The translations under genes and the position numbers were made by a program. A stretch of DNA of 14,633 nucleotides from Sphingopyxis sp. (GTDB lineage Bacteria; Pseudomonadota; Alphaproteobacteria; Sphingomonadales; Sphingomonadaceae): positions 1 to 14,633 of the forward strand of contig JACEST010000039.1 in assembly GCA_013911715.1 (NCBI GenBank). Reading direction: 5' to 3'. Shown here piece by piece: positions 6,746 through 12,054 of the stretch. Numbering within the stretch: the first letter of the stretch is position 1; each line of letters begins with the position of its first letter. The notes below the pieces were generated by a model. It did not search any database and was not told the DNA's origin. It worked only from the letters and a program-made list of their open reading frames with translations.

Positions 6746-8020
6746 TTATGGGGTCAACCGGGTCATCCCGCCCATATAGGGCACCAAAGCATCCGGCACC
6801 GTGACACTGCCGTCGGCCTGTTGATAATTTTCGATGATCGCGACGACGGTGCGTCCGACCGCCAGCCCCGAGCCGTTGAGCGTGTGGACGAAGCGTGTGT
6901 TCTTTTCTCCCTCGGGCCGGTAGCGCGTGTCCATGCGCCGCGCCTGATAATCGCCGCAGTTCGAACAGCTGCTAATTTCACGATAGGCGTTCTGGCCGGG
7001 CAGCCAGACTTCGAGGTCATAGGTTTTGCGCGCAGACGGGCCCATGTCGCCAGCGCAGAGCAACAGCTTGCGGTAGGGCAGCCCCAGCCCCTGCAAGATC
7101 GCTTCGGCACAGCCGATCATGCGTTCATGCTCGGCGGCGCTGTCTTCGGGCGTGGTGATGGAAACCAGTTCAACCTTTTCGAACTGGTGCTGACGGATCA
7201 GGCCGCGCGTGTCGCGCCCCGCGGCCCCGGCTTCGGATCGGAAACAGGGGGTCAGCGCGGTCAGGCGGATGGGCAGCGATTTGGCGTCAAGGATTTGCTC
7301 GCGCACGCCGTTAGTGAGCGATACTTCGGCGGTGGGGATCAGCCACCGTCCATCAGTGGTTTGAAACAAATCCTCGGAAAACTTGGGGAGTTGTCCGGTT
7401 CCGAACATCACTTCATCGCGCACCAGATAGGGCGTGGCGCATTCGATATAGCCGTTCGCGCCCGTCTGCACGTCGAGCATATATTGGCCGATCGCGCGGT
7501 TGAGCCGCGCCATGGCCCCGCGCAAGAAGGTGAAGCGCGCACCCGACAAGAGCGCGCCGGTTTCGAAATCCATCCCCAGCGCCGGGCCGATATCGGCATG
7601 TTCGCGCGGGGTGAAGTCGAAGTTGCGCGGGGTTCCCCAACGGCTTAGTTCGACATTGGCGGCCTCGTCCGCGCCGTCAGGGACATCGTCGGCGGGCAGG
7701 TTCGGCAGGCCCGCCATGCTGTCGTGCAGCGCGGCGCGTGCGTCGCGCTCGGCGGCCTCCAGCGCGATCATGCGGTCCTTGATGTCGGCGACCTCGGCCT
7801 TCATTGCCTCAGTGGCGGCGCTGTCGGCCCTGCCCATTGCAGCGCCGATGCCCTTTGACACTTCGTTGCGGCGTGCCTGTGCACCCTGCAGGTCGGTTTG
7901 CAGTTCGCGCAGCAGGCTGTCCATCGCGACAATGGCGTCGGCCACGGGGCCATGGCCGCGGCGCGCGAGCGCGGCGTCAAAGGCGGCGGGATTGTCGCGG
8001 ATCAGGCGGATGTCGTGCAT
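6746..8020 (-). CDS. serS: Seryl-tRNA synthetase
   Basis: 424-aa class II aminoacyl-tRNA synthetase that charges tRNA-Ser and tRNA-Sec with serine in the cytosol. Seen: an N-terminal long coiled-coil arm at about residues 30-100 that contacts the tRNA variable arm; motif 2 at FRSEAGAAGRDTRGLIRQHQF (260-280), with QFEKVEL after it; and motif 3 at GSGLAVGRTVVAIIENYQ (383-400). TAEV at 230-233 belongs to the serine-binding loop. Length and start (MHDIRLIRDNPAAF) are standard. No Shine-Dalgarno lies before the ATG; instead a promoter-like pair ends nine bases upstream, suggesting a leaderless message. The upstream gene on this strand encodes the very serine-rich protein, separated by an intrinsic terminator; surE follows. 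Confidence 0.97.
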   Translation of the reverse strand: MHDIRLIRDNPAAFDAALARRGHGPVADAIVAMDSLLRELQTDLQGAQARRNEVSKGIGAAMGRADSAATEAMKAEVADIKDRMIALEAAERDARAALHDSMAGLPNLPADDVPDGADEAANVELSRWGTPRNFDFTPREHADIGPALGMDFETGALLSGARFTFLRGAMARLNRAIGQYMLDVQTGANGYIECATPYLVRDEVMFGTGQLPKFSEDLFQTTDGRWLIPTAEVSLTNGVREQILDAKSLPIRLTALTPCFRSEAGAAGRDTRGLIRQHQFEKVELVSITTPEDSAAEHERMIGCAEAILQGLGLPYRKLLLCAGDMGPSARKTYDLEVWLPGQNAYREISSCSNCGDYQARRMDTRYRPEGEKNTRFVHTLNGSGLAVGRTVVAIIENYQQADGSVTVPDALVPYMGGMTRLTP

Positions 8021-8028
8021 GGCAGCGG

Positions 8029-8057
8029 CCTATGGCGTGCAGCCCGCGCAGGTGCAA
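8029..8057 (-). promoter_or_regulatory. Candidate serS promoter, close to the start codon
   Basis: On the minus strand TTGCAC (8057-8052) and CATAGG (8034-8029) are exactly 17 bases apart. Transcription would begin at about 8022, so the message would start at or within a few bases of the ATG at 8020. It is the only promoter-like pair I see between the upstream terminator and serS. The -10 resembles the TATAGG proposed for the dksA-like gene. Confidence 0.35.
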
Positions 8058-8068
8058 GCGGTCGCCGC

Positions 8069-8100
8069 AAAAAATGGGCCGGAGTGGAACTCCAGCCCAT
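8069..8100 (-). terminator. Intrinsic terminator of the serine-rich protein gene
   Basis: On the minus strand ATGGGC...GCCCAT encloses GGAGT-TCC-ACTCC, giving a stem of 11 pairs plus one internal mismatch, followed at once by six T (bases 8074-8069). This is a textbook rho-independent terminator 47 bases after the stop of the serine-rich gene and 48 bases before serS. It separates the two genes transcriptionally unless read through. Confidence 0.8.
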
Positions 8101-8147
8101 CTTGAGTTGGCGGCGGGGTTGGCCCCCGTCCGTCCAGTGGAACTTGC

Positions 8148-9443
8148 TCAGGCCGCTTTGCGCGCCTCGACGCCGCCGTCCTTGGGCGCCAGACGGCGGC
8201 GCGCGACGAGCGCGGCGGCGGCCGCGCCGAACAGCAGCAGCATCGGCGGAGCCGGGACGGGTGTCGGGCCGCCTGACGACCCCGTGCTGCCGCCCGACGA
8301 GCTGCTGCTCGACGACGTGCTGGTCGAGGTCGAGCCGCCAAATGATGAGCTGCCAAAGGATGAACTGCCGCCGGAGGAACTGCCACCGCTGGACCCGGTC
8401 GAAGTCGCACCGCCAGAGGAGGATGACGAAGACGAACTGCTGCTCGATGAAGAAGATGATGAACCGCCGCCCGACGAGCTGCTGCTCGATCCACCGCTGC
8501 CGCCTGAAGAGCTGGATGAACTGGCGCCCGGCTCGCCGCTGCTGCCGCCGCCCGACGAGCTTGACGAGGATGACGAGCTGGATGAGGAGGATGAGCTTGA
8601 CGAGCTCGACGAGGATGAACTGCTGACATTGCCCGAAGACGAGGAGACGTTGCCCGAAGACGAGGAGACGTTGCCCGACGACGATGAGACATTGCCCGAA
8701 GACGAGGAGACGTTGCCCGACGAGCTGCTGACCCCGCCGGTCGACGTGGAGACGCCGCCGGTCGAAGTCGAAACCCCGCCCGTTGAGGTGCTGACGCCGC
8801 CGGTTGAAGTGCTGACCCCGCCCGTCGAGGTCGTCGAGCTGATCCCGCCGGTCGAGGTCGAAACCCCGCCCGAGGTGGTGCTGCTGGTTGAACTGACGCC
8901 GCCGGTGGTCGAACTGATCCCGCCGGTCGAGGTTGAGCCGCCCGAGGTCGATGTCGAACCGCCCGAGGTAGATGTCGAACCGCCCGAAGTCGAGGTCGAA
9001 ACACCGCCGGTGCTGGTCGATGTCACGACCACGCTGCCGCCGCCGCCGCCCGAGCTGCCGCCGAAGAAGCCGCCGAAAAAGCCGCCGCCGAAACCACCGC
9101 CAAACCCGCCGCCAATCACGGTCACGCCGCTGCCACTGCTGCCGCCGCCGTCCCAGCGCGCTTGCGGGAAGGGGGCATAGGGGATGGGCGGCAGGGGAAT
9201 CGTCTGCGTTGTGACGCTTGCTGCACCCTGCGTCACGACGCGGCGGGTGGTGACAACGCGCTTGACGCGCTTGACCCGCTTTGGAGCGTGAACTGCATGG
9301 CGGCTGCGATATTTCTTGCCGGGCTTTGCTTTTTGCACATGCGCGGCTGCTGGCACGTCGCTGACGTGCATCGCACCGCCGCCGACCAGCGCGCCGCCGC
9401 AGGTGCAGGCGCATAGTTTTGCAAGGGCCATCCGAACCGACAT
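8148..9443 (-). CDS. Serine/glycine-rich surface protein with PEP-CTERM-like C-terminus
   Basis: 431-aa protein, roughly one third serine, of unknown function and probably exported. In order: a short hydrophobic N-terminus MSVRMALAKLCACTCGGALVG; a basic stretch with KRVKRVKRVVTTRRVV; a proline patch (IPLPPIPYAPFP); a Gly/Phe stretch (GGGFGGGFGGGFFGG); GGVSTST-type repeats; five GNVSSSS heptads; a pure run of 24 serines encoded by 8553-8624; more Ser/Gly; then PTPVPAPPMLLLFG, a hydrophobic helix and RRR, followed by a 13-residue tail. The end matches the layout of PEP-CTERM sorting signals (Pro-rich motif, helix, arginines), which exosortase processes, but lacks the canonical PEP triplet. ATG 9443 is chosen because GGAAGAG lies seven bases upstream; the frame stays open to 9575 without a better start. 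The opposite strand is open too, but has no such signals. It is monocistronic by its terminator. Confidence 0.75.
   Translation of the reverse strand: MSVRMALAKLCACTCGGALVGGGAMHVSDVPAAAHVQKAKPGKKYRSRHAVHAPKRVKRVKRVVTTRRVVTQGAASVTTQTIPLPPIPYAPFPQARWDGGGSSGSGVTVIGGGFGGGFGGGFFGGFFGGSSGGGGGSVVVTSTSTGGVSTSTSGGSTSTSGGSTSTSGGSTSTGGISSTTGGVSSTSSTTSGGVSTSTGGISSTTSTGGVSTSTGGVSTSTGGVSTSTGGVSTSTGGVSSSSGNVSSSSGNVSSSSGNVSSSSGNVSSSSGNVSSSSSSSSSSSSSSSSSSSSSSSSGGGSSGEPGASSSSSSGGSGGSSSSSSGGGSSSSSSSSSSSSSSSSGGATSTGSSGGSSSGGSSSFGSSSFGGSTSTSTSSSSSSSGGSTGSSGGPTPVPAPPMLLLFGAAAAALVARRRLAPKDGGVEARKAA
8628..8724. repeat. In-frame 21-bp tandem repeat, about 4.6 copies
   Basis: A unit of the form RTTGCCCGAMGACGAKGAGAC (plus strand) is repeated at 8628, 8649, 8670, 8691 and partly at 8712. 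On the coding (minus) strand each unit gives one GNVSSSS heptad. Copies differ only at a few third-position bases, so this block is the youngest part of the gene. Because 21 is divisible by three, gain or loss of copies keeps the reading frame. Confidence 0.9.
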
Positions 9444-9453
9444 GAAATTTCTC

Positions 9454-9506
9454 TTCCTGTTGCAGATCGGCAGCGGGACCGCCGAAGGGCTGGCAGCCAA
9501 CAGGAA
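9454..9506 (-). promoter_or_regulatory. Leader inverted repeat that can bury the ribosome binding site
   Basis: In the leader of the serine-rich gene, TTCCTGTTG (minus strand, 9506-9498) is the exact complement of CAACAGGAA (9462-9454). The second arm overlaps the Shine-Dalgarno sequence AGGAAGAG. A neighbouring CTC upstream can pair with the following GAG after a three-base bulge, lengthening the stem to 12 pairs. The loop is 35 GC-rich bases. When folded, the ribosome binding site would be masked. This is a prediction from complementarity only. Confidence 0.4.
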
Positions 9507-9589
9507 CAAGAGTTGCCGGCGGAGCAATCGCGTTAACCTTGTTTGTCTGTCCCGTTTCCGCTGCACCTCACCCAAATCAAGGGATCAGA

Positions 9590-9621
9590 CCAAAACTGTT
9601 TCATAACAGCACAATTTTTGG
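9590..9621. promoter_or_regulatory. Operator- or hairpin-like inverted repeat
   Basis: CCAAAA (9590-9595) and TTTTGG (9616-9621) flank CTGTT-TCAT-AACAG (9596-9609), with an unpaired CACAAT on the right side. It sits midway between two divergent genes, a typical place for a shared operator. Its AT-rich sequence stands out from the GC-rich surroundings. Confidence 0.3.
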
Positions 9622-9668
9622 TGCGTTTGAGGGCGGATGGTTAATTTCCGGCCTTTGTCAGGCCTGCC

Positions 9669-9697
9669 TTGTCTGCCCGGATTCCCGCCGCTATAGG
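9669..9697 (+). promoter_or_regulatory. Candidate promoter of the dksA-like gene
   Basis: TTGTCT (9669-9674) and TATAGG (9692-9697) are 17 bases apart, each matching four of six consensus positions. The predicted transcript start is near 9704, nine bases before an in-frame ATG at 9713 and about 60 bases before the preferred ATG at 9764. Confidence 0.4.
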
Positions 9698-9763
9698 CGC
9701 GGCACCCAGACGATGGATGCAGCTTTGTATCTGCGCACATGTGGAAAGGATGCCGGACCCGCC

Positions 9764-10225
9764 ATGCCGTCCAATATAGGCGAACCAGGTGCCGATGCGC
9801 TGGCCGAAGCGCGCAATGCGATCCGTTCCGATTATTTGCCGAGCGACGACGAGCCGTTCATGAACGAGCGCCAGCAGGAATTTTTCCGTGGTCTGCTACT
9901 TGGCTGGAAAAAGTCGATTCTGTCTGAGAGCGAATCGACATTGGCGCATCTGCAGGACGGGCCGCTGCGCGAACCCGACCTTGCCGACCGCGCCTCGAGC
10001 GAAACCGATTGGGCGATCGAGCTGCGCACCCGCGACCGCCAGCGCAAGCTGATTTCCAAAATCGACGCCGCGCTGCGCCGCATCGACGAGGGCGAATATG
10101 GCTATTGCGTGGTCACTGGTGAACCCATCAGCCTGGCGCGGCTGCAGGCGCGCCCGATTGCGACGATGACGCTGGAAGCGCAGGAACGTCACGAGCGCAA
10201 CGAACGCATCTCACGCGACGATTAG
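9764..10225 (+). CDS. DksA/TraR family RNA polymerase-binding transcription factor
   Basis: 153-aa protein expected to bind the secondary channel of RNA polymerase and, with ppGpp, retune promoters during starvation. Seen: a helical N-terminus, a coiled coil whose tip carries PDLADRAS (residues 71-78), with the two acidic residues and Ala of the DksA tip, then ELRTRDRQRKLISKIDAALRRI matching E. coli DksA's second helix, and a zinc-finger-like end at YGYCVVTGEPISLARLQARP. Only Cys115 of the four zinc cysteines remains; the other positions are Thr118, Thr136 and Ala139. Cysteine-poor DksA proteins are known in alphaproteobacteria, so this need not mean loss of function. ATG 9764 gives a family-like N-terminus and has AAAGGA upstream (13 bases, rather long); ATG 9713 is an alternative adding 17 residues. 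A paralogue with its own role elsewhere in the genome is possible, so dksA is not assigned. Confidence 0.9.
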   Translation: MPSNIGEPGADALAEARNAIRSDYLPSDDEPFMNERQQEFFRGLLLGWKKSILSESESTLAHLQDGPLREPDLADRASSETDWAIELRTRDRQRKLISKIDAALRRIDEGEYGYCVVTGEPISLARLQARPIATMTLEAQERHERNERISRDD

Positions 10226-10247
10226 AGCCTGCGAACTTTTTGGCCGT

Positions 10248-10329
10248 CGTCACCCTGAACTTGTTGCAGGGTCCATGGCGCACTGGTTGAACACCGCGCC
10301 ATGGATGCTGAAACAAGTTCGGCATGACG
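10248..10329. repeat. REP-like inverted pair, CGTCA...TGACG ends (copy A)
   Basis: The left half CGTCACCCTGAACTTGTT and the right half, read in complement as CGTCATGCCGAACTTGTT, are inverted copies. The centre carries CCATGGCGC and GCGCCATGG. Each half also forms its own hairpin (CCCTG/CAGGG on the left). It lies 22 bases after the dksA-like gene and is about 80 percent alike to 13166-13247 in the arms, in the same orientation; the middles differ. It could serve as a transcript end. Confidence 0.85.
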
Positions 10330-10450
10330 GCTACCCCCCAGTATATGTCTTCTCAAGGGCCCGTGTGCCGGTTGCTTTTCGGGGCTTCCTGAACCCAATT
10401 AATGATTGGCTGACCCCCCGTCCCAATCCGGGAAGCCTGTTTTGCGGCGC

Positions 10451-10480
10451 TTGACGCGGCGGCAGCACAGCGTGTCTAGC
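10451..10480 (+). promoter_or_regulatory. Candidate promoter of the PilZ gene
   Basis: TTGACG (10451-10456) is followed after 18 bases by TCTAGC (10475-10480). Transcription would begin at about 10487, directly at the ATG at 10488, before which no Shine-Dalgarno sequence is visible. The -35 is good and the -10 weak. Confidence 0.3.
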
Positions 10481-10487
10481 TGACCCT

Positions 10488-10916
10488 ATGGAACGCAAAA
10501 TCACCTTGCCACTGGCCAATGTCATGACCCACCATGATGATCGCTTCCTGGCCGAATTGAGCGCGCGCGGGGCGGCGCGCGACAGTCTGTTTCTGCAGGC
10601 CGAGGTGATGGTGTCCGGCTGGCCCGCGCCGGTCACTGCTCGCGTGCGCAATCTGTCCCCTGGCGGCATGCTCGCCGAATCGACGCATCATTTGACCGCC
10701 GGCACCAGCCTGGTTGCCAGCCTGCCCAATATCGGCCCCGTCAATGCGCGCTGCGTCTGGGTTGGCGAAGGGCGCTTCGGCCTTGCCTTCGATCACGCGA
10801 TCGATCCGCAAGCAGTGCGTCGCCGCAGCGCCGCCAACCAGGAACTGCCACCGACCCTGCTCGGCCAGCCGCGCCGCGCGCCCAAGAAAATCCGCGGTCC
10901 GCTGCGTCCGGTCTAA
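10488..10916 (+). CDS. PilZ domain protein, putative c-di-GMP receptor
   Basis: 142-aa cytosolic protein with a single PilZ-like beta barrel. The c-di-GMP binding pattern is present: an RxxxR motif as RGAAR at residues 27-31, followed by DSLFLQAEVMV, and (D/N)xSxxG as NLSPGG at 55-60. WVGEGRFGLAFDHAID (91-106) is the closing strand and is typical of sphingomonad PilZ proteins as I recall them. The last 35 residues are basic and proline-rich (RRAPKKIRGPLR) and probably unstructured. No partner domain shows what it controls. ATG 10488 fits the family; it lacks a Shine-Dalgarno sequence. It converges on the 52-aa DUF465 gene, whose stop is 16 bases away. Confidence 0.85.
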   Translation: MERKITLPLANVMTHHDDRFLAELSARGAARDSLFLQAEVMVSGWPAPVTARVRNLSPGGMLAESTHHLTAGTSLVASLPNIGPVNARCVWVGEGRFGLAFDHAIDPQAVRRRSAANQELPPTLLGQPRRAPKKIRGPLRPV

Positions 10917-10925
10917 CGCCGGACG
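10905..10925. terminator. Hairpin between the convergent PilZ and DUF465 genes
   Basis: CGTCCGG (10905-10911) and CCGGACG (10919-10925) form a seven-base stem with the PilZ stop codon in the loop. It lies where both transcripts must end, so it could act in both directions. No T-run is present on either side, hence low confidence. Confidence 0.35.
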
Positions 10926-10932
10926 ACGCGCG

Positions 10933-11091
10933 TCAATGCGCCTGCGTCATCTCTTCCTTCACGCGCAATTTTTGTTTTTTGAGCCGGGCGAGCAAAGTGC
11001 CATCGGGCGAAGGGCGCCGTTCTTCATCATGGATGCGGGCATCCAGTTCGGCATGGCGTGATTTCAGGGTGGTGACATGGGCTGATGCCAT
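10933..11091 (-). CDS. YdcH/DUF465 family small protein
   Basis: 52-aa, highly charged protein of unknown function: it starts MASAHVTTLKSRHAELDARI, continues through HDEERRPSPDGTLL and ends RLKKQKLRVKEEMTQAH. The layout, a first helix with H-x-x-L-D, a Pro-containing turn, then a second helix with LKKQKLRVKEE, is the DUF465 (YdcH) helical hairpin. An ideal Shine-Dalgarno AAGGAG (11105-11100) stands eight bases before ATG 11091, which argues strongly for expression. It is divergent from a second DUF465 gene starting 139 bases away. Members are very common in alphaproteobacteria, and no established function is known to me. Confidence 0.9.
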   Translation of the reverse strand: MASAHVTTLKSRHAELDARIHDEERRPSPDGTLLARLKKQKLRVKEEMTQAH

Positions 11092-11230
11092 CGACGTTGC
11101 TCCTTCGCTTCGACTCGAGACAAGAGCGTGAGTAAATCATGTTACCATCCGCTTGTCGTGCGCGGAATCACACTATTCGGATGAAGCGCCGCCCGTTGCG
11201 GATGGTCCGTTGGCATGGCAAGGATGCGGC

Positions 11231-11428
11231 GTGACCAAGGATGAGATTCAACAGCGGCTGGAACTGGTGCGGATCGAGCACCGCGACCTTGATCATGCTA
11301 TTGCGGCCTTGGGGGAATCGGCAATTCCCGATCAGCTCCAACTCGCGCGGTTCAAGAAACGCAAGCTGCGCCTGCGCGACGAAATCGCCTGGCTTGAGGA
11401 CAAGCTGATCCCCGACATCATCGCCTGA
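11231..11428 (+). CDS. YdcH/DUF465 family small protein, GTG start
   Basis: 65-aa helical protein starting at GTG: (V/M)TKDEIQQRLELVRIEHRD, then LDHAIAALGESAIPDQLQLARFKKRKLRLRDEIAWLEDKL in two stretches. The same H-R-D-L-D first helix, a proline turn and FKKRKLRLRDEI second helix as the neighbouring 52-aa protein mark it as DUF465. GTG 11231 is chosen over an upstream ATG at 11153 because AAGGA lies at 11220-11224 with six bases spacing and because the upstream residues do not resemble the family. It is probably co-transcribed with rcdA, whose start is 92 bases downstream on the same strand. Function unknown. Confidence 0.85.
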   Translation: MTKDEIQQRLELVRIEHRDLDHAIAALGESAIPDQLQLARFKKRKLRLRDEIAWLEDKLIPDIIA

Positions 11429-11520
11429 TGGTCGCAAATCTGACCCGTATTCGGACAGGTTCAACGCCGAAATGGTTAGCGCGGTTGCGATGCTCCGGTC
11501 TCCATGGCAACCCGCTCCGC

Positions 11521-11991
11521 ATGGCCGAATTGCTTAACCCGGACCGTGATGCCGCAGCATCGCTGTTTCGCGCGCAGATTGAAAATCTCTACGTTGACGC
11601 CATGGTGCTGGCCGACGAGGCCTATGCCGCGCTGGCCAGCGAGCGCGGGCCGTCAGCCACCCGTGTCGACGGTGCTGAACAGGTTGCGCTGGCGTGCGAA
11701 TCGCTCAAGACCACGACGCGGCTGATGCATGTCATTGCGTGGCTGTTGCACCAGCGCGCCATCATGGCCGGCGAACCCGGCGCCAGCGAAAAGGACAGCG
11801 CGGCGCAACTGGGCGATCCGCTCGCCGCCGACCGCGCGCTTTTTCCGCGTTTTGATCCGCTGGTCCAGCGCATCGTGCGCGACAGCGAGCGCCTGTTTGA
11901 TCGCGTCAAACGGCTCGACAGCGAATGGCGTTCGCAGCGCCGCGTGATGCCAGTCCATGCGATGCTGAGCGAGTTGCAGGCGCGGCTGTAG
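11521..11991 (+). CDS. rcdA: RcdA/DUF1465 family protein (ClpXP adaptor for CtrA degradation)
   Basis: 156-aa helical protein of the DUF1465 family. In Caulobacter, RcdA joins CpdR and PopA to deliver the cell-cycle regulator CtrA and other substrates to the ClpXP protease. Seen: FRAQIENLYVDAMVLADEAYA (15-35) and ESLKTTTRLMHVIAWLLHQRA (60-80), which are the family's two landmark helices, then FDPLVQRIVRDSERLFDRVKRL. Whether it works on CtrA in this organism is inference. ATG 11521 gives the expected N-terminus but has no Shine-Dalgarno; the frame is open back to 11428, where the first ATG overlaps the stop of the DUF465 gene. The TAG stop is the first three bases of the 58-bp palindrome, so the last codons or the stop may have been set by that element. 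Confidence 0.82.
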   Translation: MAELLNPDRDAAASLFRAQIENLYVDAMVLADEAYAALASERGPSATRVDGAEQVALACESLKTTTRLMHVIAWLLHQRAIMAGEPGASEKDSAAQLGDPLAADRALFPRFDPLVQRIVRDSERLFDRVKRLDSEWRSQRRVMPVHAMLSELQARL

Positions 11992-12046
11992 GGGCCAAGC
12001 CGGGGTAATTAGGGTCAGGACCCTAATTACCCCGGCTTGGCCCCTA
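11989..12046. repeat. 58-bp near-perfect palindrome between convergent genes
   Basis: Two 28-base arms (11989-12016 and 12019-12046) are exact complements, separated only by AG. The arms begin TAGGGGCCAAGCCGGGG and end TAATTAGGGTC at the centre. It includes the rcdA stop codon and ends eight bases before the stop of the convergent DUF2332 gene. It could be a bidirectional terminator (no T-run), a protein-binding site or a miniature mobile element. No flanking target duplication is visible. It is unlike the CGTCA...TGACG repeats. Confidence 0.95.
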
Positions 12047-12054
12047 TGGCCGAC

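Larger units (their letters stand above)
9444..9763. other. Divergent intergenic region (320 bases)
   Basis: This gap separates the serine-rich gene (minus) and the dksA-like gene (plus) and must hold both promoters. I see a long-range inverted repeat over the ribosome binding site of the serine-rich gene (9454-9506), a hairpin or operator-like element (9590-9621) and a promoter-like pair for the dksA-like gene (9669-9697). I see no convincing sigma-70 promoter for the serine-rich gene and no convincing small gene. Confidence 0.6.

Noticed and set aside
8628..8724. Regularly spaced short repeats that could suggest a CRISPR array
   Set aside because: The repeats are directly adjacent with no spacers, are a multiple of three and encode protein heptads.
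7804..9180. Long plus-strand open frame (458 codons), rich in Pro, Glu, Asp, Val and Leu, opposite the serine-rich gene
   Set aside because: It is the mirror of Ser/Gly/Thr codons and also crosses the serS N-terminus. It has no Shine-Dalgarno, signal or domain, whereas the minus strand has a ribosome binding site, export-like ends and a terminator right after its stop.
8002..9414. Another open frame on the minus strand (470 codons) rich in Arg, Gln and Leu in the same region
   Set aside because: It is a shifted frame of the repeats, runs across the intrinsic terminator into serS and has no recognisable start context.
10330..10487. Possible small gene or RNA before pilZ
   Set aside because: Only short weak inverted repeats are seen (CCAAT-N5-ATTGG at 10395-10409; GGCTTCC with GGAAGCC about 40 bases later). 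No start with a ribosome binding site and no recognisable RNA.
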